Source of the DNA: Pseudomonas mandelii
GTDB lineage: Bacteria; Pseudomonadota; Gammaproteobacteria; Pseudomonadales; Pseudomonadaceae
Assembly (NCBI RefSeq): GCF_900106065.1
Contig: NZ_LT629796.1
Location: forward strand, 4,557,501-4,621,500
DNA: 64,000 nucleotides
Direction: 5' to 3'
Positions 43,757-53,605 of this stretch are shown here, piece after piece. The position numbers were made by a program, and so were the translations under genes. Under the pieces are notes generated by a model, which saw only the letters and a program-made list of their open reading frames with translations, did no database searches and had not been told where the DNA came from. How positions within the stretch are numbered: position 1 is the first letter of the stretch; every line of letters starts with the position of its first letter.

Positions 43757-44497
43757 ATGACTGATTTAGTGTTGCTGCATGGCGGCAACCATGGCTCGTG
43801 GTGTTGGGGGCCTTTTGTGGAGGCGTTAAACCAGCAACCCGGATGTTTCGAACGAGTGATCACTCTGGATATGCCTGGGTGCGGCAAGAAGCGTGGTCGG
43901 GATGTTGCATCCCTGCGGCTGGACGATGTAGTCAACGAACTCAATGAAGACCTGCATGCTTTGGGTGTGAGCCAGGCTATGTTGCTTGGGCATTCCATCG
44001 CCGGGGCCGTGCTGCCGATGATGGTGCTGGCCGCTCCTCAGTTGTATTCGCAGCTGGTGTACCTGGCCTGCGCATTGCCCAGTGAAGGCCAATCCATTCT
44101 GGAGTTGCTTGGCAATACGTTACACGGCGAAAGCCCGGAACATGTCGGTTGGCCGCTGGATCCAGCGCAAACTACTCCTCAAGCGCTGGCTGTGGTCATG
44201 TTCGGTCACGACCTGGATGAGCAAACCCTGGGTTGGTTGTTAGGCGAAGTGAGCCAGGACACAACACCACTCTGTGTGGCGACAGACTCTATTAGCCGTG
44301 AGGGATACTCGGGAATGATTCCGGCGAGTTACATCATCACACTGCGCGACAACATTTTGCCCGTGGACTGGCAGCGCCGTTTTGCGCAACGTGCCGGTGC
44401 TGGCGTGGTGATCGAAATCGATACCGCGCATGAGCCGTTCGTATCACACCCGCAGCTGCTGGCGGATGTCGTACGAGGTATAGAGCGGCATGAGTGA
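43757..44497 (+). CDS. Alpha/beta hydrolase
   Basis: A 246-residue alpha/beta-hydrolase. The oxyanion LHGGNHGSWCW, the nucleophile elbow GHSIAG (Ser near residue 78) and a late His in IDTAHEPFVSHP are consistent with esterase/hydroxynitrile-lyase-like members. ATG 43757 follows AAGGAGTG. Its TGA overlaps the MFS ATG by one base. The substrate is unknown; ester or C-C hydrolysis are both possible. Confidence 0.83.
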   Translation: MTDLVLLHGGNHGSWCWGPFVEALNQQPGCFERVITLDMPGCGKKRGRDVASLRLDDVVNELNEDLHALGVSQAMLLGHSIAGAVLPMMVLAAPQLYSQLVYLACALPSEGQSILELLGNTLHGESPEHVGWPLDPAQTTPQALAVVMFGHDLDEQTLGWLLGEVSQDTTPLCVATDSISREGYSGMIPASYIITLRDNILPVDWQRRFAQRAGAGVVIEIDTAHEPFVSHPQLLADVVRGIERHE

Positions 44498-45702
44498 TGA
44501 GCGAGTTCGTTGTTTTAAGTCATGGCAACGGTAAGACAATCCGCAGCAATCGGTTGATCCTTTCCATTATCGTCTTCAACTTTATCTCCTACGTTTGCAG
44601 TGGCTTGCCGCTTGCGGTGTTGCCGGGCTACGTCCTCAATGACTTGGGCCTGACCTCAGTTTTCGCTGGTGTAATGATCAGCTCGCAGTACTTTGCAACA
44701 CTACTGGCTCGTCCGTTGGCCGGCGGTGTAGCAGATCGACTGGGAGCCAAATACGCGGTGGTGTGTGGGTTCGGTGGCCTGATGGTGAGCGGCAGCCTGA
44801 CGACACTCGCCATCATGCTTCCCACCCACCTCTGGTTGACCCTGACTCTGTTACTGCTGGGCAGGCTGGTGCTAGGTGCGTCCACGGCCATGATCTCCAC
44901 GCCTTGCTGCACCTGGGCCATCGGGTTATGTGGTGCCCCTCGGGCAGCACAGGTCATGTCGTGGAATGGGATCGCGGCCTACGGCGGTACGGCGGTCGGC
45001 GCGCCATTGGGTGTGTTGCTTCGCCATTCACTGGGCCTCGCCAGTGTTGGGTTGTGCACGGTATTGTTCGGATTGGTGTTCCTGGTTTTGGCACTGGGCA
45101 AGCGTCCGGCGCCGTTGGTGGCAGGTGCCCGTCTGGCCTTTCATCGAGTGCTGTTCGCCGTCATGCCCAATGGCCTCGTTCTGGTCTGTAGCTCGGTAGG
45201 GTTTGGCGGACTGACCGCTTTCGTCGCACTGTATTTCGACAGCCTGGGCTGGGATCACGCGGCCTACTGCCTGAGTGGTTTCGGGGCGGGTTTTATCGTT
45301 GCGCGCTTGTCGTCGCCGGGGATACTGCAGCGATACAGGGGGTACAGCGTGGTGGGGGGGTGCCTACTTGTACAGACTTTGGGCATGCTGCTGATATGGC
45401 TCGCGCCGTCTCCTGCTCTGGCCATTGCCGGTGGAGTGCTGACCGGAATAGGGGTGTCATGGATTTATCCGGGGCTAGGCGTGGAGACATTGGCGAGCAC
45501 TCCTCCCGCGAACCGAAATTCGGCGCTCAGTGCTCTCTCGTTGTTCTTTGATATTGCAGTGGGGATGGCCGGGCCGGTTATGGGGCTTATTGCTTCAGGA
45601 TTTGGCTATGCCGCGATTTTTCTCTGTGCGGCGCTGATGTCGATAGGCGGGTTTTTGGTGGTGCTCTGCCTATGTTGGCGAAGTGATCATCTGGGTAACT
45701 GA
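44497..45702 (+). CDS. MFS transporter (YfcJ/YhhS-like)
   Basis: A 401-residue protein with about twelve hydrophobic segments, starting LILSIIVFNFISYVCSG, and the motif-A-like loop GGVADRLGAKYA. It is of the arabinose-efflux-like group rather than the family of the other MFS genes here. Last gene of the 41420-45702 run and the last clearly catabolic or metabolic gene before the IS-rich island. Export of a metabolite is likely. Confidence 0.85.
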   Translation: MSEFVVLSHGNGKTIRSNRLILSIIVFNFISYVCSGLPLAVLPGYVLNDLGLTSVFAGVMISSQYFATLLARPLAGGVADRLGAKYAVVCGFGGLMVSGSLTTLAIMLPTHLWLTLTLLLLGRLVLGASTAMISTPCCTWAIGLCGAPRAAQVMSWNGIAAYGGTAVGAPLGVLLRHSLGLASVGLCTVLFGLVFLVLALGKRPAPLVAGARLAFHRVLFAVMPNGLVLVCSSVGFGGLTAFVALYFDSLGWDHAAYCLSGFGAGFIVARLSSPGILQRYRGYSVVGGCLLVQTLGMLLIWLAPSPALAIAGGVLTGIGVSWIYPGLGVETLASTPPANRNSALSALSLFFDIAVGMAGPVMGLIASGFGYAAIFLCAALMSIGGFLVVLCLCWRSDHLGN

Positions 45703-45902
45703 TAATGACTTGTCAGCCAGATCTGAACGCGACTTGCAGTACCGCTTCAAAGTGCGACACGTCGAAAGGTTCCCCATGGGCTAGTCTCGGACTCGCAGCT
45801 TGGTTAAGTCCCAGGCACGTAGTTTGCTGTCGATGGTCAAGTTGAAGAGCGCCAAATCACGTGTCTTCTTCGCAAGCTGGAGTCTGACCCGGATTGCCGA
45901 GA

Positions 45903-45960
45903 GTCCGCTACTGGCCGATTGATGCCTGTCACAAGGGGCAGCAATCGGCCAATAGCGGAC
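45903..45960. repeat. Intergenic palindromic repeat (REP-like)
   Basis: GTCCGCTACTGGCCGATTG pairs with CAATCGGCCAATAGCGGAC, a long near-perfect hairpin. Related sequences occur at 53555-53605, 57540-57593 and 63205-63251. The remainder of 45703-46186 shows no gene. Confidence 0.7.
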
Positions 45961-46186
45961 GTTCGACCAAGGACTGCCACTGGCTAAAGGCAGCCGCTCA
46001 TGATGAAAAATTAATCTGTCCTATTTTGCTGGCCATTTTTTGCTGAGTAGAAATCCAAGCCTAGATTGGGAGTTGAGGGGCGAGCGAAATGAGTACATCT
46101 GGTGGGTTATGACCCCCCACCCAGGTAGGCATCTCCGTCCTGTACAACATGGCATGTAAAGATCAGTGTCGACTGCATGCTACCGA

Positions 46187-47626
46187 TCACGGTCGTTCGG
46201 CAGCCTTCAGCCAATCGACTACGCCATTGACTCCAAGTGAAAGTAGAGTGTCTTGTATTCCCACAACGCGCCGTAGCATCGCGCCACAGTCAGATTCTTC
46301 TCGTTCTTCTGCTTCCGCAAAGAGCCGGGTCATAAGCTGGGTAAGACTATTTTTATGATCAAATAAATGTCGCTTTTCATGACGGACATAAGCCAGATAG
46401 CGTTCGGTTGCGTACAAAGCTTGTTCTGGATCATTTTGTACAATCGCGTTAAGCCATTCATGAAATCCGAAGAGACGATGATGTCTATTTTCGCTATCTT
46501 CATCATTCTCAAATACTGAAAAACAGCAATCAATTAGTTCTATTGGAACCGAAATCGCATCAGCTTCATCGTTGAATATTTGAGTCATCTGCTCGGCAAC
46601 GTTTAGGGCACGAGTGCCGCCTGTGTTTAAACCTGACTTTATACCGGCAAGACACTGTTCTCGATTCTGCCGAATATTTCCATGGTTTGTCCACACGGTT
46701 GCTGCACCACGCCAAGCGTCTGTGTTATCCAGAGCGTTCAAGTCTCCTAGGAATTCCGCAAAATTGATGTGCTGGGTCATGGTAGCTAAAGCCGAAATAC
46801 GTCCCCATGTTTCTAGGTCTTTGCCGCTCCCCTTGTTGCGAAGACACGCTAGCAGAGGTCTTACTACTTCAAAATGATTGTGGTAAGAATAATAAAGACA
46901 CGGTTCGGCGACTTGCCAAAGTCCACCTCCATCTTGTACGGCGAGATCGAACAACTCCCATCCTAGATCGAAATAAGTGCTTTGCAAATACGGTAAGCGA
47001 CGTAAGATCATGGCACGGATAGCAGGGTGTTCGTCACTCGCAAAGCGACGCAACATGGGCGCTAGCAATTCAGGAAATTCAATGCCTCTCTGTAGAAAAT
47101 TATTAGCCAAGATCATCAAGGCATCAGAAACGTCTCCCTTTGCCATATTGATTCCGAGATCTATTAAATCTACACCGTCCCCCTCGACTGGATCAGCTTC
47201 TTGAAGTCCCACAAAGTCTTCGGCCAAAGATATGAGCCGCGATGCCTCTCGAGCATCCTGTATGACGTTTGCACAGGCTTCAAGTGCTTTGGCCGTGGAG
47301 CGTTTGTGTTGCCATTCGGCTGAATGAAGCTCTAGCTCATCAAAAATTCGGCATACCAAGAGGGAGACCTGAGGCTCTTCGACCGATTGCCATGCATCGT
47401 GGGGGCGTAAATTTCCATAACGATAAGCTAGATATGTAGCTACCCCATCCATAATGTCATCACGAAAACTTTCTGGAATTACTAACCAGTGAATAGACAA
47501 AAAGCCCAAGAATCGGGAGGGGTTCCGAGATGAGGCCTCTCGCAATTGCGAGCCAACCTCCCGCTCGCCCCCGATAAGAAAGTCAGCCATATGCCAATTC
47601 GAGTATCCGTTGTAGTGCGCTAATAA
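46187..47626 (-). pseudogene. C-terminal fragment of disrupted nuclease-STAND (Avs-like) protein
   Basis: About 477 residues of helical, repeat-like sequence (Trp/Leu-rich HEAT/TPR style) read on the minus strand and cut at 47626 by ISL3. Removing ISL3 and IS5 joins it in frame to the fragment at 50241-53382: ...GVLKLL then AHYNGYSNWHMADFL. The first six residues of the longest current frame are encoded by the IS end and are not native. It lacks its own promoter and start and is probably not functional alone. Confidence 0.8.
47619..47626. repeat. ISL3 target duplication, left copy (GCTAATAA)
   Basis: GCTAATAA precedes the ISL3 end. The right copy is split by IS5: GCTAA at 49046-49050, and the remaining TAA at 50245-50247 after the IS5 duplication. 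Confidence 0.85.
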
Positions 47627-49045
47627 GGCTCTTCGCATTTAAGGGTGTAGAAAAAATCTGACCGGCTGGAAAAGGAGTCGAGGATCTTAGAAAATGTAAG
47701 CTCTCACACCAACAAAAACTAAGCCCCCGACGTGAACAATCTTACCTTTTCTAGCCCTGATCTTTCCAGCTTTTGCCAACTGAATAACCTCGGCCTGACT
47801 GCCACTGGACAACATCTTTGTGCAGAGCGCGCCGTCATCGAATGTCGTTTAACCAAAGCACCCGAGCCATGCCCCAAGTGCGGGGCTGCTGGTGTTTCAC
47901 GCGGTACTGTCGATAGGCATCTTGCTCACACACCTTACGGACAACGACCAACCAGATTGCTGCTGCGTATCCGTCGCTGGCGTTGTGCTTGCGGCTGTTT
48001 CTGGCATGAAGATACAAACAGTGCAGCACCTCCACGTTCAAAGCTTTCATATGGGGCGATACGCTGGGCATTAGCTGCCATCGTGCTGGATCATCTGTCG
48101 GTATCTCGTGTTGCGAGCCAGCTTGATGTTGCATGGCACACCGCTAATAATGCCATTATCAACGAAGGACGGCGCCTGCTTTTTAATGACTCGACACGTT
48201 TTGACGGTGTGACCGTGCTGGGCGTGGATGAGCATGTTTGGCGACATACACGCTGTGGTGACAAGTACGTCACCATCGTGGTTGACCTTACGCCCGTGCG
48301 TAACAAAAACGGGCCGGCCCGCTTGCTCGATGTGCTGGAAGGCCGCTCCAAACAAGCCTTTAAGCAATGGCTACAGAGTCGCCCCAAATCGTGGCGTGAC
48401 CAGATCGAAAGCATTGCCATGGACGGTTTTACGGGGTTTAAATCTGCAGCGCAAGAAGCCCTGCCTCAAGCCCAAACCGTGCTGGATCCTTTCCATGTCG
48501 TGCGCTGGGCAAGCAACATGCTGGATGAATGCCGCCGGCGTGTGCAACACGACATCCTGGGCCGCAGAGGGCGTAAAAATGACCCGCTCTACAAAAGCCG
48601 TCGAACGCTACTGACTCGGATCAGCTACCTGTCTGACGCCAACAAAAAGCAACTGTTCCAGCTGTTTGCAGATGAGCACCACCTCGAAGTGGATTGCACC
48701 TGGAGCATGTACCAACGGGTGGTCAGCGCCTACAACGAGCCGGATCGAAAACGTGGTAAAAAACTCATGGAAGAGGTCATAAATATCATTACAGCCAGCG
48801 ACTTGCCCAAAGCGCTCATCGAGGTGAAAGGCTTGGGGGAAACGCTGAAAAAATACGCTGAGAGCATCCTTGCCTACTTCGACCGGCCAGGAACCAGCAA
48901 CGGTCCAACAGAAGCTATCAACGGGCGACTTGAGCACTTACGAGGTACCGCCTTGGGCTTTAGAAATTTAACCAATTACATAGCCAGGTGCTTGCTGAAG
49001 TCAGGAGGGTTTAGAAATCAGCTACACCCTTAAATGCGAAGAGCC
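47627..49045 (+). mobile_element. ISL3-family insertion sequence, copy 1 (1419 bp)
   Basis: Bounded by perfect 24-bp inverted repeats beginning GGCTCTTCGCATTTAAGGGT. It created an 8-bp target duplication, normal for ISL3. It encodes one transposase. An identical-protein copy is at 60377-61795 in the same orientation. Confidence 0.93.
47732..49033 (+). CDS. ISL3-family transposase
   Basis: A 433-residue DDE transposase. The N-terminal zinc-ribbon (CPKCGAAGVSRG and CACGCFWHED) and helix-turn-helix precede the catalytic domain: Asp in LGVDEHVWRH, Asp in LDPFHVVRWA and Glu in GPTEAINGRLEHLRG. It is full length and appears intact, so the element may still be active. Confidence 0.93.
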   Translation: MNNLTFSSPDLSSFCQLNNLGLTATGQHLCAERAVIECRLTKAPEPCPKCGAAGVSRGTVDRHLAHTPYGQRPTRLLLRIRRWRCACGCFWHEDTNSAAPPRSKLSYGAIRWALAAIVLDHLSVSRVASQLDVAWHTANNAIINEGRRLLFNDSTRFDGVTVLGVDEHVWRHTRCGDKYVTIVVDLTPVRNKNGPARLLDVLEGRSKQAFKQWLQSRPKSWRDQIESIAMDGFTGFKSAAQEALPQAQTVLDPFHVVRWASNMLDECRRRVQHDILGRRGRKNDPLYKSRRTLLTRISYLSDANKKQLFQLFADEHHLEVDCTWSMYQRVVSAYNEPDRKRGKKLMEEVINIITASDLPKALIEVKGLGETLKKYAESILAYFDRPGTSNGPTEAINGRLEHLRGTALGFRNLTNYIARCLLKSGGFRNQLHP

Positions 49046-49050
49046 GCTAA

Positions 49051-50240
49051 GGAAACTCTGAAAAAGACTTTCTGATTTGGCAAAATACCGCGACCCCACC
49101 CACCGAGTTTCCCGATGAAGCAGATGACCTTCGCCGACGCCGAGTACGCTGGCAAGCGCAAGCAAACCCGCAAGGAGTTGTTCCTGATCGAGATGGATCG
49201 GGTGGTGCCGTGGAAGGGCTTGATTGCTTTGATCGAGCCACATTATCCGAAAGGTGAAGGTGGCCGTCCGGCCTACCCGTTGATGGCGATGCTGCGTGTG
49301 CATCTGCTGCAGAACTGGTTCGGCTACAGCGATCCAGCGATGGAGGAAGCGCTGTACGAAACCACGATCCTGCGCCAGTTTGCCGGGCTGAACCTGGAGC
49401 GCATCCCCGACGAAACCACCATTCTCAACTTCCGCCGCTTGCTGGAGAAACACGAGCTGGCGGCCGGCATCCTCGCTGTCATCAATGGCTATCTGGGCGA
49501 CCGCGGCCTGTCGCTGCGCCAGGGCACCATCGTCGATGCAACGCTGATCAATGCGCCCAGTTCGACCAAGAACAAGGACGGCAAGCGCGACCCGGAAATG
49601 CACCAGACCAAGAAGGGAAACCAGTATTATTTTGGCATGAAGGCCCACATCGGCGCCGATGACGAATCGGGTCTGGTGCACAGCGTAGTGGGCACGGCGG
49701 CCAATGTGGCGGATGTCACCCAGGTGGACAAATTGCTGCATGGCGACGAAAACGTGGTCTGCGCCGATGCAGGCTACACCGGTGTCGAAAAGCGGCCCGA
49801 GCATGAAGGACGTGAAGTTATCTGGCAGGTGGCGGCACGCCGCAGCACCTACAAAAAACTCGATAAGCGCAGCGTGCTGTACAAAGCCAAGCGCAAGATT
49901 GAAAAGGCCAAGGCTCAGGTGCGCGCCAAGGTCGAGCATCCGTTCCGGGTAATCAAGCGCCAGTTCGGTTACACCAAGGTGCGCTTTCGCGGCTTGGCCA
50001 AAAACACGGCGCAACTGGTGACACTGTTCGCTCTGTCGAACCTGTGGATGGCGCGCCGACATTTACTGACGAATGCAGGAGAGGTGCGCCTGTAATGCGG
50101 GAAATGGCCACCGGAGTGGGGTCCGGGTGGCGAAAACGTAAGAAATACTCGTCGAATTGATTGTTTTTTGATCATTTGGCGAGTTTAAAAGTTGCGCTAG
50201 GTGGTATGCCGGGGAAATACATGGCTACTTCAGACCATCC
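49051..50240 (+). mobile_element. IS5-family insertion sequence, copy 1 (1190 bp), nested
   Basis: Ends GGAAACTCTGAAAAAG and (complement) GGATGGTCTGAAGTAG form imperfect inverted repeats. It is flanked by CTAA at 49047-49050 and 50241-50244, the 4-bp YTAR duplication typical of IS5. It landed inside the right-hand 8-bp duplication of ISL3, so it inserted later. Confidence 0.93.
49115..50095 (+). CDS. IS5-family transposase
   Basis: A 326-residue IS5-subgroup transposase. The DDE residues are Asp in TIVDATLINA, Asp in VCADAGYTGVEKR and Glu in KVEHPFRVIKRQFG (the Y-R-E-K signature region). Intact and identical to the copy at 56406. The N-terminal MKQMTFADAEYAGKRKQTRK is characteristic. Confidence 0.94.
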   Translation: MKQMTFADAEYAGKRKQTRKELFLIEMDRVVPWKGLIALIEPHYPKGEGGRPAYPLMAMLRVHLLQNWFGYSDPAMEEALYETTILRQFAGLNLERIPDETTILNFRRLLEKHELAAGILAVINGYLGDRGLSLRQGTIVDATLINAPSSTKNKDGKRDPEMHQTKKGNQYYFGMKAHIGADDESGLVHSVVGTAANVADVTQVDKLLHGDENVVCADAGYTGVEKRPEHEGREVIWQVAARRSTYKKLDKRSVLYKAKRKIEKAKAQVRAKVEHPFRVIKRQFGYTKVRFRGLAKNTAQLVTLFALSNLWMARRHLLTNAGEVRL

Positions 50241-53200
50241 CTAATAATTTCAATACCCCGCTATCGCTCGCACCTAAAAATATTTCAAATGAGAATGGTG
50301 CGCTTACCATACCGCCAGCCGAACGGATTTTCGGCTGACGAACCAGTACTCCTGCTTTTTCCTCATATGAATCCACTACCGCTTGCACTTCGGGGGAGCG
50401 CAGGTAGCAAGGAATCGGCAAAATCAGCTCCGCTTGCGCTCTCAATACCCAAAGTCTGGATTCCTCGGAAACTTCTTCGTTCCAAATAGTTAAAATGCTC
50501 GTCGTCACTGCATCTTGCACTGGCACGGCCAAAAGATTAAATGCCGACTGTATTAGCGAACCCAGTTCGTAAGATAATTCAAATTCCAACATCCTTGTAT
50601 CACACAACATACGGGCTATTATTTCAATATTCGCCACAGGCGAGGCAGTGCAGGCGAGTATCGCGAAATACAGCAACGCTCCTTCATGATTAAAACAAAG
50701 ACGCTCTTGGTTTTTTTGCCACCAGCCTGAGTTGTTTTTTGCTTGCTGCAGAATAGCCGCCTCAACTGCATCAAGTAGAACGTTCATGCTGCTCGAGTGA
50801 ACTGTATCTCTTTGGCTATGCAAATCTTCGTATGAACTCTCGTTCAAAAAAACATTCCTGTAGCCTACGCGAGTATTACCATAGCGTAAGGCGCGAACAT
50901 TGCTCCAGTGCTCGATTGACTCTATTGCTAAATCCAGCAAAGCAACGGACTGCAACATACGTTTACTTATAAATTTTTCATCCCGCCCCCCGAATTCATG
51001 TTTTTGGCAACGCAACTTGTTATTGAGTCTAAATTTAAGTAAATCCTCGTCGTTAATGTCACCTGAGATATACTGCCAGAGCAGGGCATCTTCCACTACA
51101 CCTGCCTCTACGCATCTAGCGATGACCCGGCCAAGAACGCTGTGCTCAGTTAGCGGCATATTGATCAGCCGCTCAAGCAATGGAGCAACCAGTGCCATAT
51201 TTTCTAATTTGATTTCAGACAGGTGGATTCCGAGTCGGTCAGCAATTTCATTCCTATCAAGCCAGCCTAGTGAAAGCGCATCCATCCAGAATGACAACAC
51301 TCCCGCACAATCTTCATTGCTCCATTGAGCAATGCGATAAGCATGCCCAATCAATCCGTCGGAATCCTGGGCAGACTTCAGAGTTGGAACCAGATGTTTG
51401 AGCCAGAAACGATGCCACTCAATCGCACTAGCCAAGGCATAGATCACCTGAAAAATATCACGGTGTTTTTCCCGCAAATCACGTAGCAATGGCCAGTCTT
51501 CTTCCTGGGGCATCTGCTCGGCAAATGACTCCGCTACTAGGCGCCTGATGTGGAAGGCCGCGCTACCAGTCAAGACGGATCTAAGTTGTTTTCTAAATTC
51601 GCGACGCTCACCTAGTGCCAACTGTGCGACAAAACTGCGGATGCTGGGGCGTACAAAGGGTACCGGCGGCAAGCCATGTATGAACTTATTCAAAGTAACG
51701 CCAGTTCGCACGGCTCCGCTTATCACCAATACATCCAATAGGGTTTGATGTCCGAATGTCAGCTTTCCATCCTGGGTTTCTCGCAGCACATTTAAGCTAC
51801 ACAGTTTCCGCTGAATGTCTTGAGAGGCTGAGAAGCGCTGATGCGGCACCGCCAAGCTTCTTAATTTCAGCATTTCCGAGGCAATTGATTCAATTGCTTG
51901 TATTGCCGCATCTCCCAAAGCGTTGTCGGCTCGCACGATCGTATCGAGATAACGTTGTGCCAGTGCTTGGCTAGTCACAACGTTGAAGCTACCGCCTCGT
52001 TGGGCCAGTTCAACAAACAATGCTAGTTCGCGTGGATTTCTTATCAGTACGCGAGTGGCGCCATCAATAGTTGCAGTCGCAATCCCTAGCGTATCAAGTA
52101 AGGGTGCAATGTCGGCCTCCCAGTCCATCGGTTGGCACTTCAATTCGCAATCCCATTGTCGTTCCGCAATTCGCCGGTCGTACTGCCTGTCGAAGTCACG
52201 GCAGGCAGTAACGACAGTAATATTAGGAATCAGTAGCAGGCGGTCTATCTGCGCAAGAAAATATTGAAGAACGCGATGATCGCGGGCGATGGAGAGCACA
52301 TCCAAAGAGTCAATTACTACAATCACTTGAGCGTTTTCAGCCAATCGAGCAGCTTTTTCGACCCATTGCTCAGAAAGGCCTTGGGCTAGACGATCTTCCG
52401 ATGTAGCCAAGTCGGCGAATTCGCGGGACTGGATAAAGAGTGGCACGATGTCAGAATTGCTTTCGGCCCGCTTCTCCAATGTTTCTTGTAACGCAAGCAT
52501 CACGCACGTTTTACCCGATCCCGGAAGGCCCGTCAGCAAGATGGATCTTTTTTTATCATCAATAGATACAAGTAGCTCATCCAGGGTTGGGTTGGAAATA
52601 CGTTGTCCCGCAATATCCCTTCGCCACGATCTGCCAATGGCAGATGTACTGGAAAAAGAAAGACGTACCTCAGCAAGATTCATTGGCGGAACTAGTGTTG
52701 CTCCCGCCTTTTGAAGAATAGTCTTGAGGTCGCTTTTAGTTAATCGGTGCTGCGAGGCTGTAGTTGTGCTATCGCCCCCTGTGCGCGCGCCGAGTTGGTC
52801 GAGGCTCGCCCAAAGTGCCGCGAATGCAGCGTCAGTATTGCTCACCATGTTGCGTAAGCGTTCGCGGAGCAGTTCCTCCATACGATCTAGGTCATCACTG
52901 GTGATAAAGTTCGTTCGGCACAGGAATTTATAGGTGGAAAGATCGGGGGAGAATTTAGCAAGTAGCGCCGAAAAACTTTTATCTACTGCTTGGTGCTCTT
53001 GGCCTAGACTTGCTAGGTAGCTCGCTTCGTTATGCTGGGTAGAACTGTGTTCTCTTAATTTTGCAAGAGGGCCAAAGTTGTTTCTTGAATAGAAACGAAC
53101 ATTTACGTTCGGATTATCTTCCAGCAAGCAGGAGGCTTTGCCCAACTCATCTGCAAGATCGCTTATCGACCAAGATTTGAAATCGGTTTGATTTTTTTTG

Positions 53201-53382
53201 CACTGACACGCAATCAAAGTGCCGTCAGTTTTGCCTACTACCACATCATCTACGGAATAGCTGATCGAATCTATTTCGAGCCATTGAAAGTCTTGATCGG
53301 ATAATACTGTCAATGCCCAATCAAATGCCACCAACGTCTGGTAAATGTCACCTCGATTGGAACGGATACCAGCGATGCTCAT
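50230..53382 (-). pseudogene. N-terminal part of disrupted Cap4/DUF4297-like nuclease-STAND NTPase (Avs-like)
   Basis: The current frame has 1050 codons; the last three (GMV) come from IS5. Residues 1-70 look like a PD-(D/E)xK nuclease of the DUF4297/Cap4 type: Glu36, Asp45/46 and QCK at 60-62. A P-loop GLPGSGKT is at residues 285-292 and Walker B VIVVIDSLD at 353-361, followed by a long helical region. Joined to 46187-47626 it gives about 1524 residues, the size range of Avs antiphage STAND proteins, whose C-terminal repeats sense phage proteins. Loss of those repeats should abolish sensing. Avs membership is inference; a different nuclease-STAND family is possible. Confidence 0.75.
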
Positions 53383-53554
53383 AAATTTCTCCTATTGGGG
53401 GGGATTCATCCCCTCAAATTAGCGTCAGCAGTTTCAATGGATTGAGCATGATATTCAAATTTAGGGCGCTTAACTACGGATCACCCTTGTCAAAAAAAGG
53501 ACGTTCATCAGGACTACATGACAATCGAGGACAGACCATAAGACTAATGATGCT

Positions 53555-53605
53555 GAACGTCCGTTATTGGCCGATTGCTGCCTGTCGCGACCGGCAGAAA
53601 ACGAC
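53555..53605. repeat. REP-like palindrome interrupted by IS1182
   Basis: GTCCGTTATTGGCCGATTG and the downstream GCAGAAAACGAC resemble the palindrome at 45903. IS1182 copy 1 starts right after ACGAC and the repeat appears to resume (ACCCAAAGC) at 55286. The 53383-53554 gap holds no gene. Confidence 0.55.
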
